From: Prevotella sp. | Lineage (GTDB): Bacteria > Bacteroidota > Bacteroidia > Bacteroidales > Bacteroidaceae | Assembly: GCA_021204905.1 (NCBI GenBank) | Contig: JAJPYN010000010.1 | Location: 1,871 to 47,459, forward strand | Direction of reading: 5' to 3' | DNA: 45,589 nucleotides | In this document: piece after piece, positions 1 through 8,543 of the stretch | Position numbering within the stretch: the first letter of the stretch is position 1 | Layout of the letters: each line of letters opens with the position of its first letter | Position numbers and translations under genes: made by a program | Notes under the pieces: model-generated | What the model saw: the letters and a program-made list of their open reading frames with translations, nothing else | Database searches by the model: none | What the model was told of the DNA's origin: nothing

Positions 1-46
1 TACCTTGCGAACAGGTTGAGGTAAACCCGCAATATTAGGATAAAAG

Positions 47-88
47 AAGAGTGCCGACCCGGGAAGGATTGACACCCTTTTTTATTGT
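47..88. terminator. Probable bidirectional intrinsic terminator
   Basis: The segment has an A-rich run, then an imperfect stem starting GTGCCGACCC and closing with GGATTGACAC around a GGGAA loop, then CCCTTTTTT. The same layout recurs at 1469-1511 with a different stem sequence, which supports a conserved terminator form in this genome. The gene it serves lies left of the window. Confidence 0.5.
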
Positions 89-89
89 T

Positions 90-177
90 GCGTACCTTCG
101 GCACGCATAATTTGTTAAACGCCTTTTCCCGAGGGCTGAAGCCCCCGGCTATTCTTATCGCGTACCTAAAGGCACGT
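90..177. repeat. REP-like cluster of three hairpins
   Basis: Three short stem-loops follow one another: GCGTACC-TTC-GGCACGC (90-106), CCGAGGGC-TGAA-GCCCCCGG (129-148) and GCGTACC-TAAA-GGCACGT (160-177). The first and third are imperfect copies of one another, 70 bp apart, each followed by a similar AT-rich tract. Such arrays of small GC-rich palindromes between genes resemble REP/BIME elements moved by Y1-type (RAYT) transposases. That assignment is inference, and no transposase lies in the window. Confidence 0.5.
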
Positions 178-637
178 TATTTCGTTCGTGCAAAAAATAT
201 TTCACATTTGTTTGCGCATCACGATTTTTGCCTTGCCTTTGCTCCTGCATTAGGCTTTTGCGCCTTGTGCAAGACATATTAGAAAGCGCATTTTCGCTTT
301 ATTCTGTTTGTGTGAACTTAGGCACTTCACGAGGTAAACAGGAATAACGATTAAGACCGCTCTTCTTGTGTATGTCATTCGTTTATTGATGACATCCAGG
401 TGGGGTTACTTCTTTTTCCTTATTGAGTTTACCGGGAAGCCTAAGTCCTACACAAATAAATGAGGCAAAATGTTGGCCTCACTTTTCTTTTATGTCTTCC
501 CCGAAACAGAACTTAATCGCCATTGCAAGGTCAACAGCGGCAACGAAAAAAGGACAGCTCACGTCCCTGTACTTGTACGAAGCATTCATTTTCTTTATTG
601 ATAATTATCATTTTAACCAATTAAACAAAACAGAGCA

Positions 638-1360
638 ATGAAAAAATTAGTTTTAATTGCAGCATGCGCATTCTGCGTGCTGACAGCGTCGGCTCAGTCC
701 GACAGTGAAGGTATTACTTGGGGCATTCGCGGCGGACTCAACGTCTCTAATCAGCACGGTACAGGCGAGAATGCCGGTTCAAAAGCGGGATTCAATGTAG
801 GCGTAGTTGCCGACATCCCTATCATCAGCCAATATTTCTACATCCAGCCGGGATTGTACTACACGATGAAAGGGTATAGAGCAACAGACAAGGATAGTGG
901 CGACTGGGGCTACGATAAGTATACGGAGAAAGTAAATCCTTACTACATTGAGATACCTATTCTCCTTTCCGGTCGGTACAATATCACCGATAAGATTCAA
1001 GCACAAGTGAACTTCGGTCCGTATTTCGCTATAGGTATAGCCGGCAAATACAAGAATAAAGACAAGTGGGAAAATTATATCACTGAAGAATCCGGAATTG
1101 ATAAGAGGAAATACGACTACTTCGGTCCATTTAATGATTATTACTTTGGTGGAGAAGGATATAGAGGCGGTTTGGAGGGCAAGCGTTTCGAATGCGGTTT
1201 GTCTTTCGGTGCCGGCTTCACCTTTGTAAAGCATTACTACATCGGCTTCCAGTATGAGCTTGGCTTGACAAATGCGTATTCAGACAACTTCATTCAGTAT
1301 ACCCGTTTCAATTCCATCAAGAACCGCAACTGCATGATTAGTCTTGGCTACAATTTTTAA
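638..1360 (+). CDS. Outer membrane beta-barrel protein (porin/OMP_b-brl family)
   Basis: This 240-residue protein has a Sec signal peptide (Met-Lys-Lys, hydrophobic core, cleavage after Ala-Ser-Ala at about residue 19). The mature chain is rich in Gly, Tyr, Phe and alternating polar/hydrophobic strands, and it ends in a strand closing with Tyr-Asn-Phe, the aromatic C-terminus used for BAM-dependent insertion. It fits the small PorT/OmpA-like barrel families that are abundant in Bacteroidota. Its substrate is unknown. The start is set by the signal peptide; a weak A-rich leader precedes it. It appears monocistronic, with a hairpin terminator downstream at 1386-1426, and converges on the ribosomal operon. 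Confidence 0.8.
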   Translation: MKKLVLIAACAFCVLTASAQSDSEGITWGIRGGLNVSNQHGTGENAGSKAGFNVGVVADIPIISQYFYIQPGLYYTMKGYRATDKDSGDWGYDKYTEKVNPYYIEIPILLSGRYNITDKIQAQVNFGPYFAIGIAGKYKNKDKWENYITEESGIDKRKYDYFGPFNDYYFGGEGYRGGLEGKRFECGLSFGAGFTFVKHYYIGFQYELGLTNAYSDNFIQYTRFNSIKNRNCMISLGYNF

Positions 1361-1385
1361 TCCGATAATGGCATATTAGTGAACG

Positions 1386-1426
1386 GGGTGCGGGGCTGTG
1401 TGAATAGTTCTGCACCCTGCTTTTTG
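1386..1426 (+). terminator. Intrinsic terminator of the barrel gene
   Basis: GGGTGC and GCACCC form a six-base-pair stem around a loop of about 20 nt, followed by TGCTTTTTG. It lies 25 bp after the stop codon of the barrel gene. Confidence 0.5.
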
Positions 1427-1468
1427 CATCTTGCTTTTTGCGCCTTGCTTAGCGCAATGATTGGGGCA

Positions 1469-1511
1469 AAAGAAGAGTGCCGGACCTTTGTTGGAGCGGC
1501 ACCCTTTTTTA
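1469..1511. terminator. Bidirectional terminator between barrel gene and rplQ
   Basis: GTGCCGGACC pairs with GGAGCGGCAC (8 of 10 pairs) around TTTGTT. On the plus strand CCCTTTTTT follows; on the minus strand TCTTCTTTT follows. It lies 20 bp beyond the rplQ stop, so it can end the whole minus-strand ribosomal operon and also back up the barrel gene terminator. Confidence 0.7.
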
Positions 1512-1532
1512 TTTGTGTCTATTGAAATTTGT

Positions 1533-2213
1533 TTACTCTTCGGGCGACTGGATTTCGGGAGAGTCGGGCTCTATCTTAGTTGCTACTTCAGCACCGGCTT
1601 CGTTGTTTGCTGCCGGTTCCTCAGCCTTAGTTGTCGGGTTCGTTTCAACGGTTTCCTCAGCAGCTTTCACTTCCGATGCAACTTCTTCAGCAGCCTTTTC
1701 AGCAACCTTAGTTTCTTCAGCCTTAGTTTCTTCAGCCTTAGCTTCCTCTTCAGCCTTAGCTTCAGGTTCTTTTACAGCTTCGGCTTCTTTCTTTGCACCT
1801 GAGCGGCGGCTGCGGCGTGTTTTCTTGACGGTTTTGGGTTCCTTAGCCATATTCTCGTCGAAGTCGACCAGTTCGATGAAGGCGATGGGGGCTGCGTCGC
1901 CTTTGCGTATGCCGAGTTTGATGACGCGCGTGTATCCTCCGGGGCGGTCGCCAATGGCGGAAGCGACTGTTGTGAACAGTTCGGTGATGGCGGCTTTGTC
2001 TTGTAGGTAGCGGAAGACGACGCGTCGGGAGTTGGTGGTGTCGTTTTTGGCGCGTGTTATGAGGGGCTCGACGTATTTTTTGAGCGCCTTGGCTTTTGCG
2101 AGGGTCGTAGTGATTCTTTTGTGCATTATGAGCGACACGGACATGTTTGCGAGCAAGGCGTGGCGGTGTGATGCAGTACGGCCCAGATGGTTGAATTTCT
2201 TATTGTGTCTCAT
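1533..2213 (-). CDS. rplQ: 50S ribosomal protein L17 with long acidic tail
   Basis: Residues 1-115 are a full L17 core (start [13 protein letters not shown], then the HALLANM and [10 protein letters not shown] blocks), which sits near the exit tunnel of the 50S subunit. The protein is 226 residues against about 127 in E. coli. The extra 100 residues begin with a basic Arg-Arg-Ser-Arg-Arg stretch and continue as a Glu/Ala/Lys-rich repeat (Ala-Lys-Ala-Glu-Glu units), probably disordered. Shorter acidic extensions of L17 are usual in Bacteroidales. It is the last gene of the operon, 27 bp after rpoA. The final third of the tail (bases 1572-1648) is built from a repeat also found between genes at 28147 and 40211. 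Confidence 0.97.
   Translation of the reverse strand: MRHNKKFNHLGRTASHRHALLANMSVSLIMHKRITTTLAKAKALKKYVEPLITRAKNDTTNSRRVVFRYLQDKAAITELFTTVASAIGDRPGGYTRVIKLGIRKGDAAPIAFIELVDFDENMAKEPKTVKKTRRSRRSGAKKEAEAVKEPEAKAEEEAKAEETKAEETKVAEKAAEEVASEVKAAEETVETNPTTKAEEPAANNEAGAEVATKIEPDSPEIQSPEE
1572..1648. repeat. Dispersed repeat copy A, inside the rplQ tail
   Basis: The left arm TATCTTAGTTGCTACT (1572-1587) is identical to copies B and C. The right arm (1622-1648, beginning CAGCCTTAGTTG) matches copy B at 26 of 27 positions. The core between the arms is 34 nt here and 33 nt in the others, and has a different sequence holding an ACCGGC/GCCGGT hairpin. Unlike B and C, this copy is read through as codons of L17. 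Confidence 0.75.
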
Positions 2214-2240
2214 TTCGGTTTACACGTTTATGGGCAGGGT

Positions 2241-3233
2241 TTATTTGCTGTCCAATTTGAATTTTGTGATATCGGTTCCAAACGACAGATTCAGACTCTC
2301 GAGCAAATCATCAAGCTCGGAGAGCGATTTCTTGCCGAAGTTGCGGAATTTGAGCAGGTCGGTTTTGTTGTACTGCACGAGGTCGCCGAGTGTCTCGACG
2401 TCGGCTGCTTTGAGGCAGTTGAGTGCTCGCACGCTGAGGTTCATATCGACGAGGCGCATCTTGAGCAGCTGGCGCATGTGGAGCACCTCTTCGTCGAATT
2501 CCTGGTTGTTTTCCTGCTCGCTTTCTTCGAGCGATATTTTCTCGTCGGAGAAGAGCATGAAGTGCTGAATGAGTATTTTCGCGGCTTCTTTGAGCGCATC
2601 TCGCGGGTGGATGGAACCGTCGGTGGTTACTTCGAGGACGAGTTTGTCGTAGTCGGTTTTTTGCTCCACGCGGTAGGGCTCGACGGCGAACTTGACGTTG
2701 CGTATCGGCGTGTAGATGGAGTCGATGGGCAGCACGGTGATGTCGGTGCAGTACTCGCGGTTGTCGTCGGCGGGCACGTAGCCGCGGCCTTTGTTTATCG
2801 TCAGGTCAATCTGCATTGATGTTTTGGCATCGAGATGACAGATGACCAGTCCCGGGTTTAACACTTCAAATCCGGTGAGATACTTGCCGATGTCGCCGGC
2901 TTTGAACTCTGTGGTGTTCTCGACGGTGATGCTGACTTTCTCGTTTTCGAACTCTTCAACTACGTGTTTGAATCTTACTTGCTTCAAGTTCAGGATGATG
3001 TTCGTTACGTCCTCCTGCACTCCCGGCACTGATGAAAACTCGTGCTCGACACCTGCGATTCTCACGGTGTTGATGGCATAGCCTTCAAGGGACGCAAGAA
3101 GAATGCGGCGCAGGGCGTTGCCGATGGTGATGCCGAAGCCGGGCTCCAACGGACGGAATTCGAATTTTCCGTACTTGTCGGTGGCCTTCACCATTACAAC
3201 TTTATCAGGTTTTTGAAATGCTAATATCGCCAT
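2241..3233 (-). CDS. rpoA: DNA-directed RNA polymerase subunit alpha
   Basis: This 330-residue protein starts at [10 protein letters not shown]. The N-terminal dimerisation domain carries the signature [21 protein letters not shown] block (here [13 protein letters not shown]) at about residues 31-46. A short acidic linker at about 235-247 leads to the alpha C-terminal domain with the [15 protein letters not shown] helix-hairpin-helix. It assembles beta and beta-prime and contacts upstream DNA and activators. It lies 12 bp after rpsD and 27 bp before rplQ in the usual alpha-operon order. Confidence 0.98.
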   Translation of the reverse strand: MAILAFQKPDKVVMVKATDKYGKFEFRPLEPGFGITIGNALRRILLASLEGYAINTVRIAGVEHEFSSVPGVQEDVTNIILNLKQVRFKHVVEEFENEKVSITVENTTEFKAGDIGKYLTGFEVLNPGLVICHLDAKTSMQIDLTINKGRGYVPADDNREYCTDITVLPIDSIYTPIRNVKFAVEPYRVEQKTDYDKLVLEVTTDGSIHPRDALKEAAKILIQHFMLFSDEKISLEESEQENNQEFDEEVLHMRQLLKMRLVDMNLSVRALNCLKAADVETLGDLVQYNKTDLLKFRNFGKKSLSELDDLLESLNLSFGTDITKFKLDSK

Positions 3234-3245
3234 TAACTTGGGGTT

Positions 3246-3851
3246 TTATTTAGAATATAACTCTACTATTAACTGCTCCTTGATGTTCTCCGGAATGTCG
3301 GCGCGCTCGGGCTTGTGCAGCAGCTTGCCGCTCTTGGAGCTTTCGTCCCACTCGATCCACGGGTATTTGCTGTGGTTGAACCCCGCGAGGGCGGCGTCGA
3401 TCACTTCGAGCGACTTGGCTTTCTCGCGCACGGAGACGACTTGTCCGGGCTTGACGGAGTATGAAGGGATGTTCACCACCTTGCCGTCGACGCAGATGTG
3501 CTTGTGTCCCACCAGCTGGCGTGCGGCGCGGCGTGTGGGCGCTATGCCGAGGCGGAAGACGATGTTGTCCAGACGGCATTCGAGAGCTTGCAGCAGCACC
3601 TCGCCGGTGATGCCGTCGGCCTTGGCAGCCTTCTCGAACATGTTTCTGAACTGGCGCTCGAGCACGCCGTACGTGTACTTGGCTTTTTGCTTCTCTGCCA
3701 ACATGACACCATACTCCGACGTCTTGCGGCGGCGGGTATTACCATGCTGTCCGGGAGCGAAGGATCTCCTGGACAAAACTTTTTCTTTGCCGAGGATGGC
3801 TTCGCCGAACCTGCGGTCAATTCTTGATTTCGGACCTATATATCTCGCCAT
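3246..3851 (-). CDS. rpsD: 30S ribosomal protein S4
   Basis: This 201-residue primary 16S rRNA binding protein of the 30S body starts [17 protein letters not shown]. An S4 RNA-binding domain occupies about residues 92-155 ([13 protein letters not shown], then [11 protein letters not shown]). The N-terminal region lacks the four-cysteine zinc site found in some S4 proteins. In many bacteria S4 represses the alpha operon by binding its mRNA. That is known for E. coli, and no such pseudoknot was checked here. Confidence 0.98.
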   Translation of the reverse strand: MARYIGPKSRIDRRFGEAILGKEKVLSRRSFAPGQHGNTRRRKTSEYGVMLAEKQKAKYTYGVLERQFRNMFEKAAKADGITGEVLLQALECRLDNIVFRLGIAPTRRAARQLVGHKHICVDGKVVNIPSYSVKPGQVVSVREKAKSLEVIDAALAGFNHSKYPWIEWDESSKSGKLLHKPERADIPENIKEQLIVELYSK

Positions 3852-3896
3852 ATTTGTTGTATGTAGCTTTTAATTATTACTTGCTTCGAGCGTTCT

Positions 3897-4283
3897 TTAA
3901 ACCTTGCGGCGTTTCGGCGGGCGGCACCCGTTGTGGGGCAGCGGCGTAACGTCGGTTATCTCAATCACCTCAATGCCCGAGCTGTGGACGCCGCGGATGG
4001 CCGACTCGCGCCCGTTGCCGGGACCTTTCACGTAGGCTTTCACCTTGCGCAGACCGAGGTCGTAAGCCGTCTTCGCGCAATCCTCTGCTGCCATCTGTGC
4101 GGCGTAAGGCGTGTTCTTCTTCGAGCCGCGGAAGCCCATCTTGCCTGCCGACGACCATGAGATGACCTGCCCCTCGCTGTTGGCTAAGGACACGATGATG
4201 TTGTTGAACGAACTATGCACGTGCAGTTGCCCGATGGCATCCACCTTCACGTTTCTTTTCTTGGAGACTGTTTTCTTTGCCAT
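3897..4283 (-). CDS. rpsK: 30S ribosomal protein S11
   Basis: This 128-residue protein of the 30S platform contacts the mRNA near the E site. After a lysine-rich start it has the conserved [12 protein letters not shown] block and ends in the invariant [14 protein letters not shown] tail. It lies 22 bp after rpsM, and 45 bp separate it from rpsD. Confidence 0.98.
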   Translation of the reverse strand: MAKKTVSKKRNVKVDAIGQLHVHSSFNNIIVSLANSEGQVISWSSAGKMGFRGSKKNTPYAAQMAAEDCAKTAYDLGLRKVKAYVKGPGNGRESAIRGVHSSGIEVIEITDVTPLPHNGCRPPKRRKV

Positions 4284-4305
4284 AATTTAAATTCCTTTCC
4301 TTAAA

Positions 4306-4686
4306 TTACTTGGTTGCCTTCTTCTTATTGGCCACAGTCTTCTTTCTTCCTTTGCGCGTGCGAGCGTTGTTCTTGGTGCTCTGACCGCGAACAGGCAGGC
4401 CGTTACGATGACGTATGCCGCGATAACAACCGATGTCCATCAGACGCTTGATGTTAAGCTGGATCTCCGAGCGGAGGTCGCCTTCCACTTTATAGTCAGC
4501 AGCGATGATCTGACGGATCTTGGTTGCCTGCTCGTCCGACCATTCGTTCACTTTCAGGTCGCGGCTGACACCCGCCTTGTCCAATATCTTTGCTGAACTA
4601 CTTCGACCTATTCCGTAGATGTAGGTCAATGCGATTTCGCCACGCTTGTTTTGGGGCAAATCTACTCCAACAATTCTTATTGCCAT
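4306..4686 (-). CDS. rpsM: 30S ribosomal protein S13
   Basis: This 126-residue 30S head protein contacts P-site tRNA and the L5 bridge. It shows the standard start [20 protein letters not shown], a helix-two-turns-helix with GIGR, and the basic C-terminal [14 protein letters not shown] tail that reaches the tRNA. It follows rpmJ by 31 bp. Confidence 0.98.
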   Translation of the reverse strand: MAIRIVGVDLPQNKRGEIALTYIYGIGRSSSAKILDKAGVSRDLKVNEWSDEQATKIRQIIAADYKVEGDLRSEIQLNIKRLMDIGCYRGIRHRNGLPVRGQSTKNNARTRKGRKKTVANKKKATK

Positions 4687-4717
4687 TTTGAATAACTTGA
4701 ATTAAAAATTTTAATGC

Positions 4718-4834
4718 TTAGCCCTGCCGCGTCTTGAACTTGGGGTTTTTCTTGTTTATGACGAAAAGACGGCCCTTGCGGCGCACTATCTTGCAATCGG
4801 GCGTGCGCTTTTTCAGTGATGTTCTTGTCTTCAT
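4718..4834 (-). CDS. rpmJ: 50S ribosomal protein L36
   Basis: This 38-residue gene encodes [20 protein letters not shown], continues with [13 protein letters not shown] and ends KTRQG. It is L36 by its KIVRR core and its position between infA and rpsM. Only Cys14 remains of the Cys-Cys-Cys-His zinc set seen in E. coli L36, so this is the zinc-independent form, which is normal for this phylum. The start ATG lies 13 bp after the infA stop. Confidence 0.96.
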   Translation of the reverse strand: MKTRTSLKKRTPDCKIVRRKGRLFVINKKNPKFKTRQG

Positions 4835-4847
4835 ATCTCGTTTCGTT

Positions 4848-5066
4848 TTATTTGTATCTGAACACTATCCGGCCCTTGGTAAGGTCGTAAGGGCTCATCT
4901 CCACCTTCACCTTGTCGCCGGGCAGGATGCGGATATAGTGCATCCTCATCTTGCCGGAGATATGGGCGATGATGGGGCAGCCGTTTTCCAGCTCCACGCG
5001 GAACATTGCGTTGGAGAGCGCCTCGACGATCGTTCCGTCCTGTTCTATCGCTGACTGCTTTGCCAT
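4848..5066 (-). CDS. infA: Translation initiation factor IF-1
   Basis: This 72-residue S1/OB-fold protein blocks the A site of the 30S subunit during initiation. The full-length signature is visible: [20 protein letters not shown], the [18 protein letters not shown] core and the [18 protein letters not shown] end. It starts only 3 bp after secY; the map gene that usually lies between them is missing. Confidence 0.98.
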   Translation of the reverse strand: MAKQSAIEQDGTIVEALSNAMFRVELENGCPIIAHISGKMRMHYIRILPGDKVKVEMSPYDLTKGRIVFRYK

Positions 5067-5069
5067 AGT

Positions 5070-6404
5070 TTAATATGCTGAGACGCCGCCGCGGGTGTAA
5101 CCGGAATTAAGCAGCCCGTCGTAATGCCGCATCATCAGGTGGCTCTCGATCTGTTGCAGGGTGTCGATGACCACGCCGACAAGGATGAGCAGCGACGTGC
5201 CGCCGAAGAACTGCGAGAAGCCTTGCTGCACGTGGAGCAGGCCGGCCAGCGCGGGCATGATGGCGATGAACGCGATGAACAGCGAGCCGGGCAAGGTTAT
5301 GCGCGACATCACCATATCGATGTAATCAGCCGTGGGCTTGCCGGGCTTGATGCCGGGGATAAACCCGTTGTTGCGCTTCATATCCTCCGCCATCTGCGTG
5401 GGGTTCATCGTGATCGCCGTGTAGAAATAGGTGAAGGCGATGATGAGGATGACGTAGATGATGTTGTAAAGCAGGCTGCGGTTGTCCATCAGCTGCCTCA
5501 GCGCCGACGAAGCGTTCTCGGAGTTGAACTGCACGATGGCCAGCGGCACGAACATCAATGCTTGCGCGAAGATGATAGGCATCACGTTAGCTGCGAACAG
5601 CTTCAGCGGGATGTACTGCCTTGCGCCGCCCATCTGCTGGCCGCCCACGACGCGCTTGGCATACTGCACAGGCACCTTGCGCGTGCCCTGCGTGAGCAAT
5701 ATCGCCGCGCACACCACTGCGTAGAGGATCAATATCTCTGCGATGAACATCACCACGCCGCCGCCGGAGATGGCCGTCATGCGCGATGAGAACTCCTGCG
5801 CGAAGGCCGACGGGAAGCGCGCGATGATACCGATCATAATGATCATCGATACGCCGTTGCCCACACCTTTGTCCGTTATGCGTTCGCCGAGCCAGAGGAT
5901 GAACATCGACCCTGCGGCGAGGATGATGCTTGCCGGCACCATAAACGCCGTCCATGAGATGCCCGAGGCCAGCGCGCCCGCCGCCTGATATTTCAGGTTG
6001 ACGAGGTACGACGGCGCTTGGAACAGCAGGATGGCTATCGTAAGCCACCGCGTGTACCAGTTGATCCTTTTTCGTCCGCTCTCGCCCTCGCGCTGCATCT
6101 TCTGGAAGTACGGCACGGCCACGGCGAGGAGTTGCATGACGATGGATGCCGAGATGTACGGCATGATGCCCAGCGCGAAGATTGACGCGTTGGAGAAGGC
6201 GCCGCCGGAGAACATATCGAGCAGCGACATCAGGCCGCCCGCCGTCTGCTCCTGCAGCTTCGCCAGCTGTGCCGGGTTGATGCCGGGCAGGACGACAAAC
6301 GAGCCGAAGCGATAAACCGCCACGAAGAGAATCGTTGTCAGAAGTCTCTGGCGCAGATCCTCCACTTTCCAGCAGTTCTTTATGGTCTCAATAAACTTTT
6401 TCAT
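5070..6404 (-). CDS. secY: Protein translocase channel subunit SecY
   Basis: This 444-residue polytopic inner-membrane protein forms the SecYEG pore. Ten hydrophobic segments are visible. Family blocks include FGSFVVLPGINP near residue 32, the plug region ending in FSGGAFSNASIFALGIMPYI (65-84), ITDKGVGNGVSMIIMIGI and the cytoplasmic FTYFYTAITMNP block. It starts 7 bp after rplO. The end GYTRGGVSAY is complete, so the absence of map downstream is not due to a truncation of secY. Confidence 0.98.
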   Translation of the reverse strand: MKKFIETIKNCWKVEDLRQRLLTTILFVAVYRFGSFVVLPGINPAQLAKLQEQTAGGLMSLLDMFSGGAFSNASIFALGIMPYISASIVMQLLAVAVPYFQKMQREGESGRKRINWYTRWLTIAILLFQAPSYLVNLKYQAAGALASGISWTAFMVPASIILAAGSMFILWLGERITDKGVGNGVSMIIMIGIIARFPSAFAQEFSSRMTAISGGGVVMFIAEILILYAVVCAAILLTQGTRKVPVQYAKRVVGGQQMGGARQYIPLKLFAANVMPIIFAQALMFVPLAIVQFNSENASSALRQLMDNRSLLYNIIYVILIIAFTYFYTAITMNPTQMAEDMKRNNGFIPGIKPGKPTADYIDMVMSRITLPGSLFIAFIAIMPALAGLLHVQQGFSQFFGGTSLLILVGVVIDTLQQIESHLMMRHYDGLLNSGYTRGGVSAY

Positions 6405-6411
6405 TATCCTC

Positions 6412-6858
6412 TCAGATAACAGTTACATTACCGCCCGCCGCCTTAATAGCTTCCTCGGCGGTCTTCGAGAATGCGTGAGCCTCGACATCGACCTTCGCGG
6501 TGAGCTTGCCCTTGGCGAGGATCTTCACGAGCCCTTTGCCGTTGGTAAGGCCGGCCTCCGCGAGTTCGGCGATGCCGATCTTGGTGAGATTCTTCTTTTC
6601 CGCAAGCGACTGCAGCACGGACAGGTTGACGGCAAGGTACTCGACATGGTTGATGTTCTTGAACCCGCCTTTGGGAAGCCTTCTCTGCAGAGGCATCTGG
6701 CCGCCCTCGAAGCCGATCTTGCGCGAATAGCCGGAGCGTGCCTTCGCACCTTTATGTCCGCGTGTGGACGTGCCGCCGAGCCCGGAGCCCTGGCCGCGCC
6801 CTATACGGCGGCGGTAGTGTGTCGACCCCTCGGCCGGTTTCAAAGTATTCAGTTTCAT
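6412..6858 (-). CDS. rplO: 50S ribosomal protein L15
   Basis: This 148-residue late 50S assembly protein starts MKLNTLKPAEGSTHYRRRIG, followed by the Gly/Arg-rich RGQGSGLGGTSTRGHKG extension that threads into 23S rRNA. The globular end contains the GKLTAKVDVEAHAFSKTAEE block. It sits between rpmD (23 bp) and secY (7 bp). Confidence 0.98.
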   Translation of the reverse strand: MKLNTLKPAEGSTHYRRRIGRGQGSGLGGTSTRGHKGAKARSGYSRKIGFEGGQMPLQRRLPKGGFKNINHVEYLAVNLSVLQSLAEKKNLTKIGIAELAEAGLTNGKGLVKILAKGKLTAKVDVEAHAFSKTAEEAIKAAGGNVTVI

Positions 6859-6881
6859 ATTGCTTCCTTTCTGCTTAAATT

Positions 6882-7058
6882 TTATTCAACGATGGTCACG
6901 AGATGGTGCACTTTGTGAATCATGCCCCTCATGGAAGGATTGTCTTCTACTTCGACTGTCTGGGAGATCCTGTGGAGCCCCAGCGCCAAGAGCGTCGCCT
7001 TCTGGTCTTTCGGCCGGCCTATGCCGCTCCTTATCTGCTTCACTTTTATTGTTGCCAT
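6882..7058 (-). CDS. rpmD: 50S ribosomal protein L30
   Basis: This 58-residue protein starts MATIKVKQIRSGIGRPKDQK and continues with the family hallmark LGLHRISQTVEVEDNPS and MRGMIHKVHHLVTIVE. It is too short to stand out by length but is unambiguous by motif and by its place between rpsE (15 bp before) and rplO (23 bp after). Confidence 0.97.
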   Translation of the reverse strand: MATIKVKQIRSGIGRPKDQKATLLALGLHRISQTVEVEDNPSMRGMIHKVHHLVTIVE

Positions 7059-7073
7059 AATGCTTCCTTCCTT

Positions 7074-7592
7074 TTAGCCGTTAAACACCTTGTTCATGCT
7101 GATGCCGCGCTCGCCGGCTATCGTGAACGCGTCGCGCACCTGTGTCAGGCCGATGATGGTGGCTTTGACGAGGTTGTGGGGGTTCGACGAACCTTTCGAT
7201 TTGCAGAGGATGTCCTGCACGCCGGCGCTCTCCAAGACTGCACGCATGGCGCCGCCGGCGACGAGGCCCGTACCGGCTGCTGCGGGTTTCATCAGCACGC
7301 GCGCCCCGCCGAAATGCGCCTCCACCTCGTGGGGTATTGTGCCTTTGAGTACGCACACCTTCACCAGATTTTTCTTTGCCATCTCGACACCTTTGGCAAT
7401 GGCCGATGTTACCTCGCCCGCTTTGCCCAGGCCGTAGCCGATGACGCCGTTGCCGTCGCCGACAACCACGATAGCGGCGAAGGTGAATGTCCGTCCGCCC
7501 TTCGTCACTTTCGTAACGCGATTGATAGCCACCAAGCGATCCTTCAATTCGACATCGCTGTTTATCTTCACTTTGTTTATTTTAAATGCCAT
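7074..7592 (-). CDS. rpsE: 30S ribosomal protein S5
   Basis: This 172-residue protein belongs to the 30S decoding-fidelity and mRNA-entry site. The N-terminal double-stranded RNA-binding fold contains [20 protein letters not shown] (19-38) and [19 protein letters not shown]. The C-terminal part has the [17 protein letters not shown] block. It is complete, with rplR 6 bp before and rpmD 15 bp after. Confidence 0.98.
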   Translation of the reverse strand: MAFKINKVKINSDVELKDRLVAINRVTKVTKGGRTFTFAAIVVVGDGNGVIGYGLGKAGEVTSAIAKGVEMAKKNLVKVCVLKGTIPHEVEAHFGGARVLMKPAAAGTGLVAGGAMRAVLESAGVQDILCKSKGSSNPHNLVKATIIGLTQVRDAFTIAGERGISMNKVFNG

Positions 7593-7598
7593 AGCCGT

Positions 7599-7943
7599 TT
7601 AGAATTTAAGTCCCCCTTTGCGTGCTGCGTCGGCCAGTTCCTTGACGCGGCCGTGATAAAGGTAGCCGTTACGATCGAAAACAACAGAGCTGATGCCCGC
7701 CGCGAGGGCGTTGGCAGCCACTAGTTCGCCCACCTTGGCGGCCTGCTCTTTCTTGGGCATGGCGTCGAGTTTGAGTGAGGAGGCTGCCGCGAGGGTCTTG
7801 CCGCTGACGTCGTCGATCACCTGGGCGTAAATCTGTTTGTTGGAGCGGAACACGCTAAGGCGCGGGCGCTCGGCAGTTCCTTTCACCGCTTTCTTGATGT
7901 GGAACTTTATCTTTATTCGTCTTTCTATCTTCTTGTTAATCAT
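7599..7943 (-). CDS. rplR: 50S ribosomal protein L18
   Basis: This 114-residue 5S rRNA-binding protein of the central protuberance has the [20 protein letters not shown] core (about residues 26-45) and a C-terminal [20 protein letters not shown] block. The basic N-terminus ([19 protein letters not shown]) contacts 5S and 23S rRNA. It lies 18 bp after rplF. Confidence 0.98.
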   Translation of the reverse strand: MINKKIERRIKIKFHIKKAVKGTAERPRLSVFRSNKQIYAQVIDDVSGKTLAAASSLKLDAMPKKEQAAKVGELVAANALAAGISSVVFDRNGYLYHGRVKELADAARKGGLKF

Positions 7944-7961
7944 AATCTTGCGGAATTAAAA

Positions 7962-8528
7962 TTACTTGGCGGCAGCCGATTTACCGCTCTTGCGGCGGAT
8001 AACCTCGCCTTGGAAACGAATACCCTTGCCTTTGTAAGGCTCCGGCTTGCGGAAAGAACGAATTTTCGCACAGATGTGCCCGATGAGCTGTTTGTCGCAG
8101 CATTCGAGGATGAGCAGCGGGTTCTGGTTGCGCTCCGATTTGGTCTCCACCTTCACCTCCGGCGGCAGCTGGATGAAAATCGGGTGGGTGTAGCCCAGCG
8201 AGAACTCGATGACGTTGCCTTGGTTCGACACGCGGTAGCCCACGCCGACGAGCTCGAGCACTTTGCGGTAGCCCTCGCTCACGCCGACAACCATATTGTT
8301 CACCAGCGAGCGGTAGAGGCCGTGGAACGCGTTTTTCTGTTTATAGTTCACCGGGCTGTTCTCGTCGACGGTGAAATTGATGTGCCCGTCCTCGATGGCG
8401 AGTTTGATCGACGGGTCGATTTTCTGTTTAAGCTCGCCCTTGGGGCCTTTCACCGTTACGACGTTGTCCTTGAAGTCGACTGTTACGCCGGCGGGAATGC
8501 TAATTGGCAGTTTTCCTATTCTTGACAT
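7962..8528 (-). CDS. rplF: 50S ribosomal protein L6
   Basis: This 188-residue protein lies at the base of the L7/L12 stalk. I chose the ATG giving MSRIGKLPISIPAGV, the universal L6 start; a further in-frame ATG five codons upstream (8543) would run to the rpsH stop and is unlikely. Two alpha-beta repeats are visible, and the C-terminal signature PEPYKGKGIRFQGEVIRRK is intact. Confidence 0.97.
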   Translation of the reverse strand: MSRIGKLPISIPAGVTVDFKDNVVTVKGPKGELKQKIDPSIKLAIEDGHINFTVDENSPVNYKQKNAFHGLYRSLVNNMVVGVSEGYRKVLELVGVGYRVSNQGNVIEFSLGYTHPIFIQLPPEVKVETKSERNQNPLLILECCDKQLIGHICAKIRSFRKPEPYKGKGIRFQGEVIRRKSGKSAAAK

Positions 8529-8543
8529 TGCGAAATCCTCCAA

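Larger units (their letters stand above)
1..637. other. 637-bp non-coding stretch before the barrel gene
   Basis: No open frame here looks like a protein: the frames at 85-282 and 423-641 are low-complexity, lack family resemblance and lack a ribosome binding site. The stretch holds a terminator (47-88) and three consecutive hairpins (90-177). The remainder (about 180-600) is AT-rich and may include gene relics, but I recognise nothing in it. I see no clear TAnnTTTG promoter for the gene at 638. Confidence 0.5.

Noticed and set aside
85..282. A 65-codon frame in the left non-coding stretch
   Set aside because: It runs across the REP-like hairpins, has no ribosome binding site and its composition is not protein-like.
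423..641. A 72-codon frame ending on the start of the barrel gene
   Set aside because: No recognisable domain and no start signal; the adjacent signal-peptide gene at 638 explains the locus better.
1461..2010. Plus-strand frames opposite rplQ
   Set aside because: They arise from the repetitive Ala/Glu/Lys codons of the L17 tail read backwards as Ser/Ala or Phe/Leu runs.
4718..4834. Loss of zinc cysteines in L36 as a defect
   Set aside because: Zinc-free L36 is normal in Bacteroidota, and the rest of the protein is intact.
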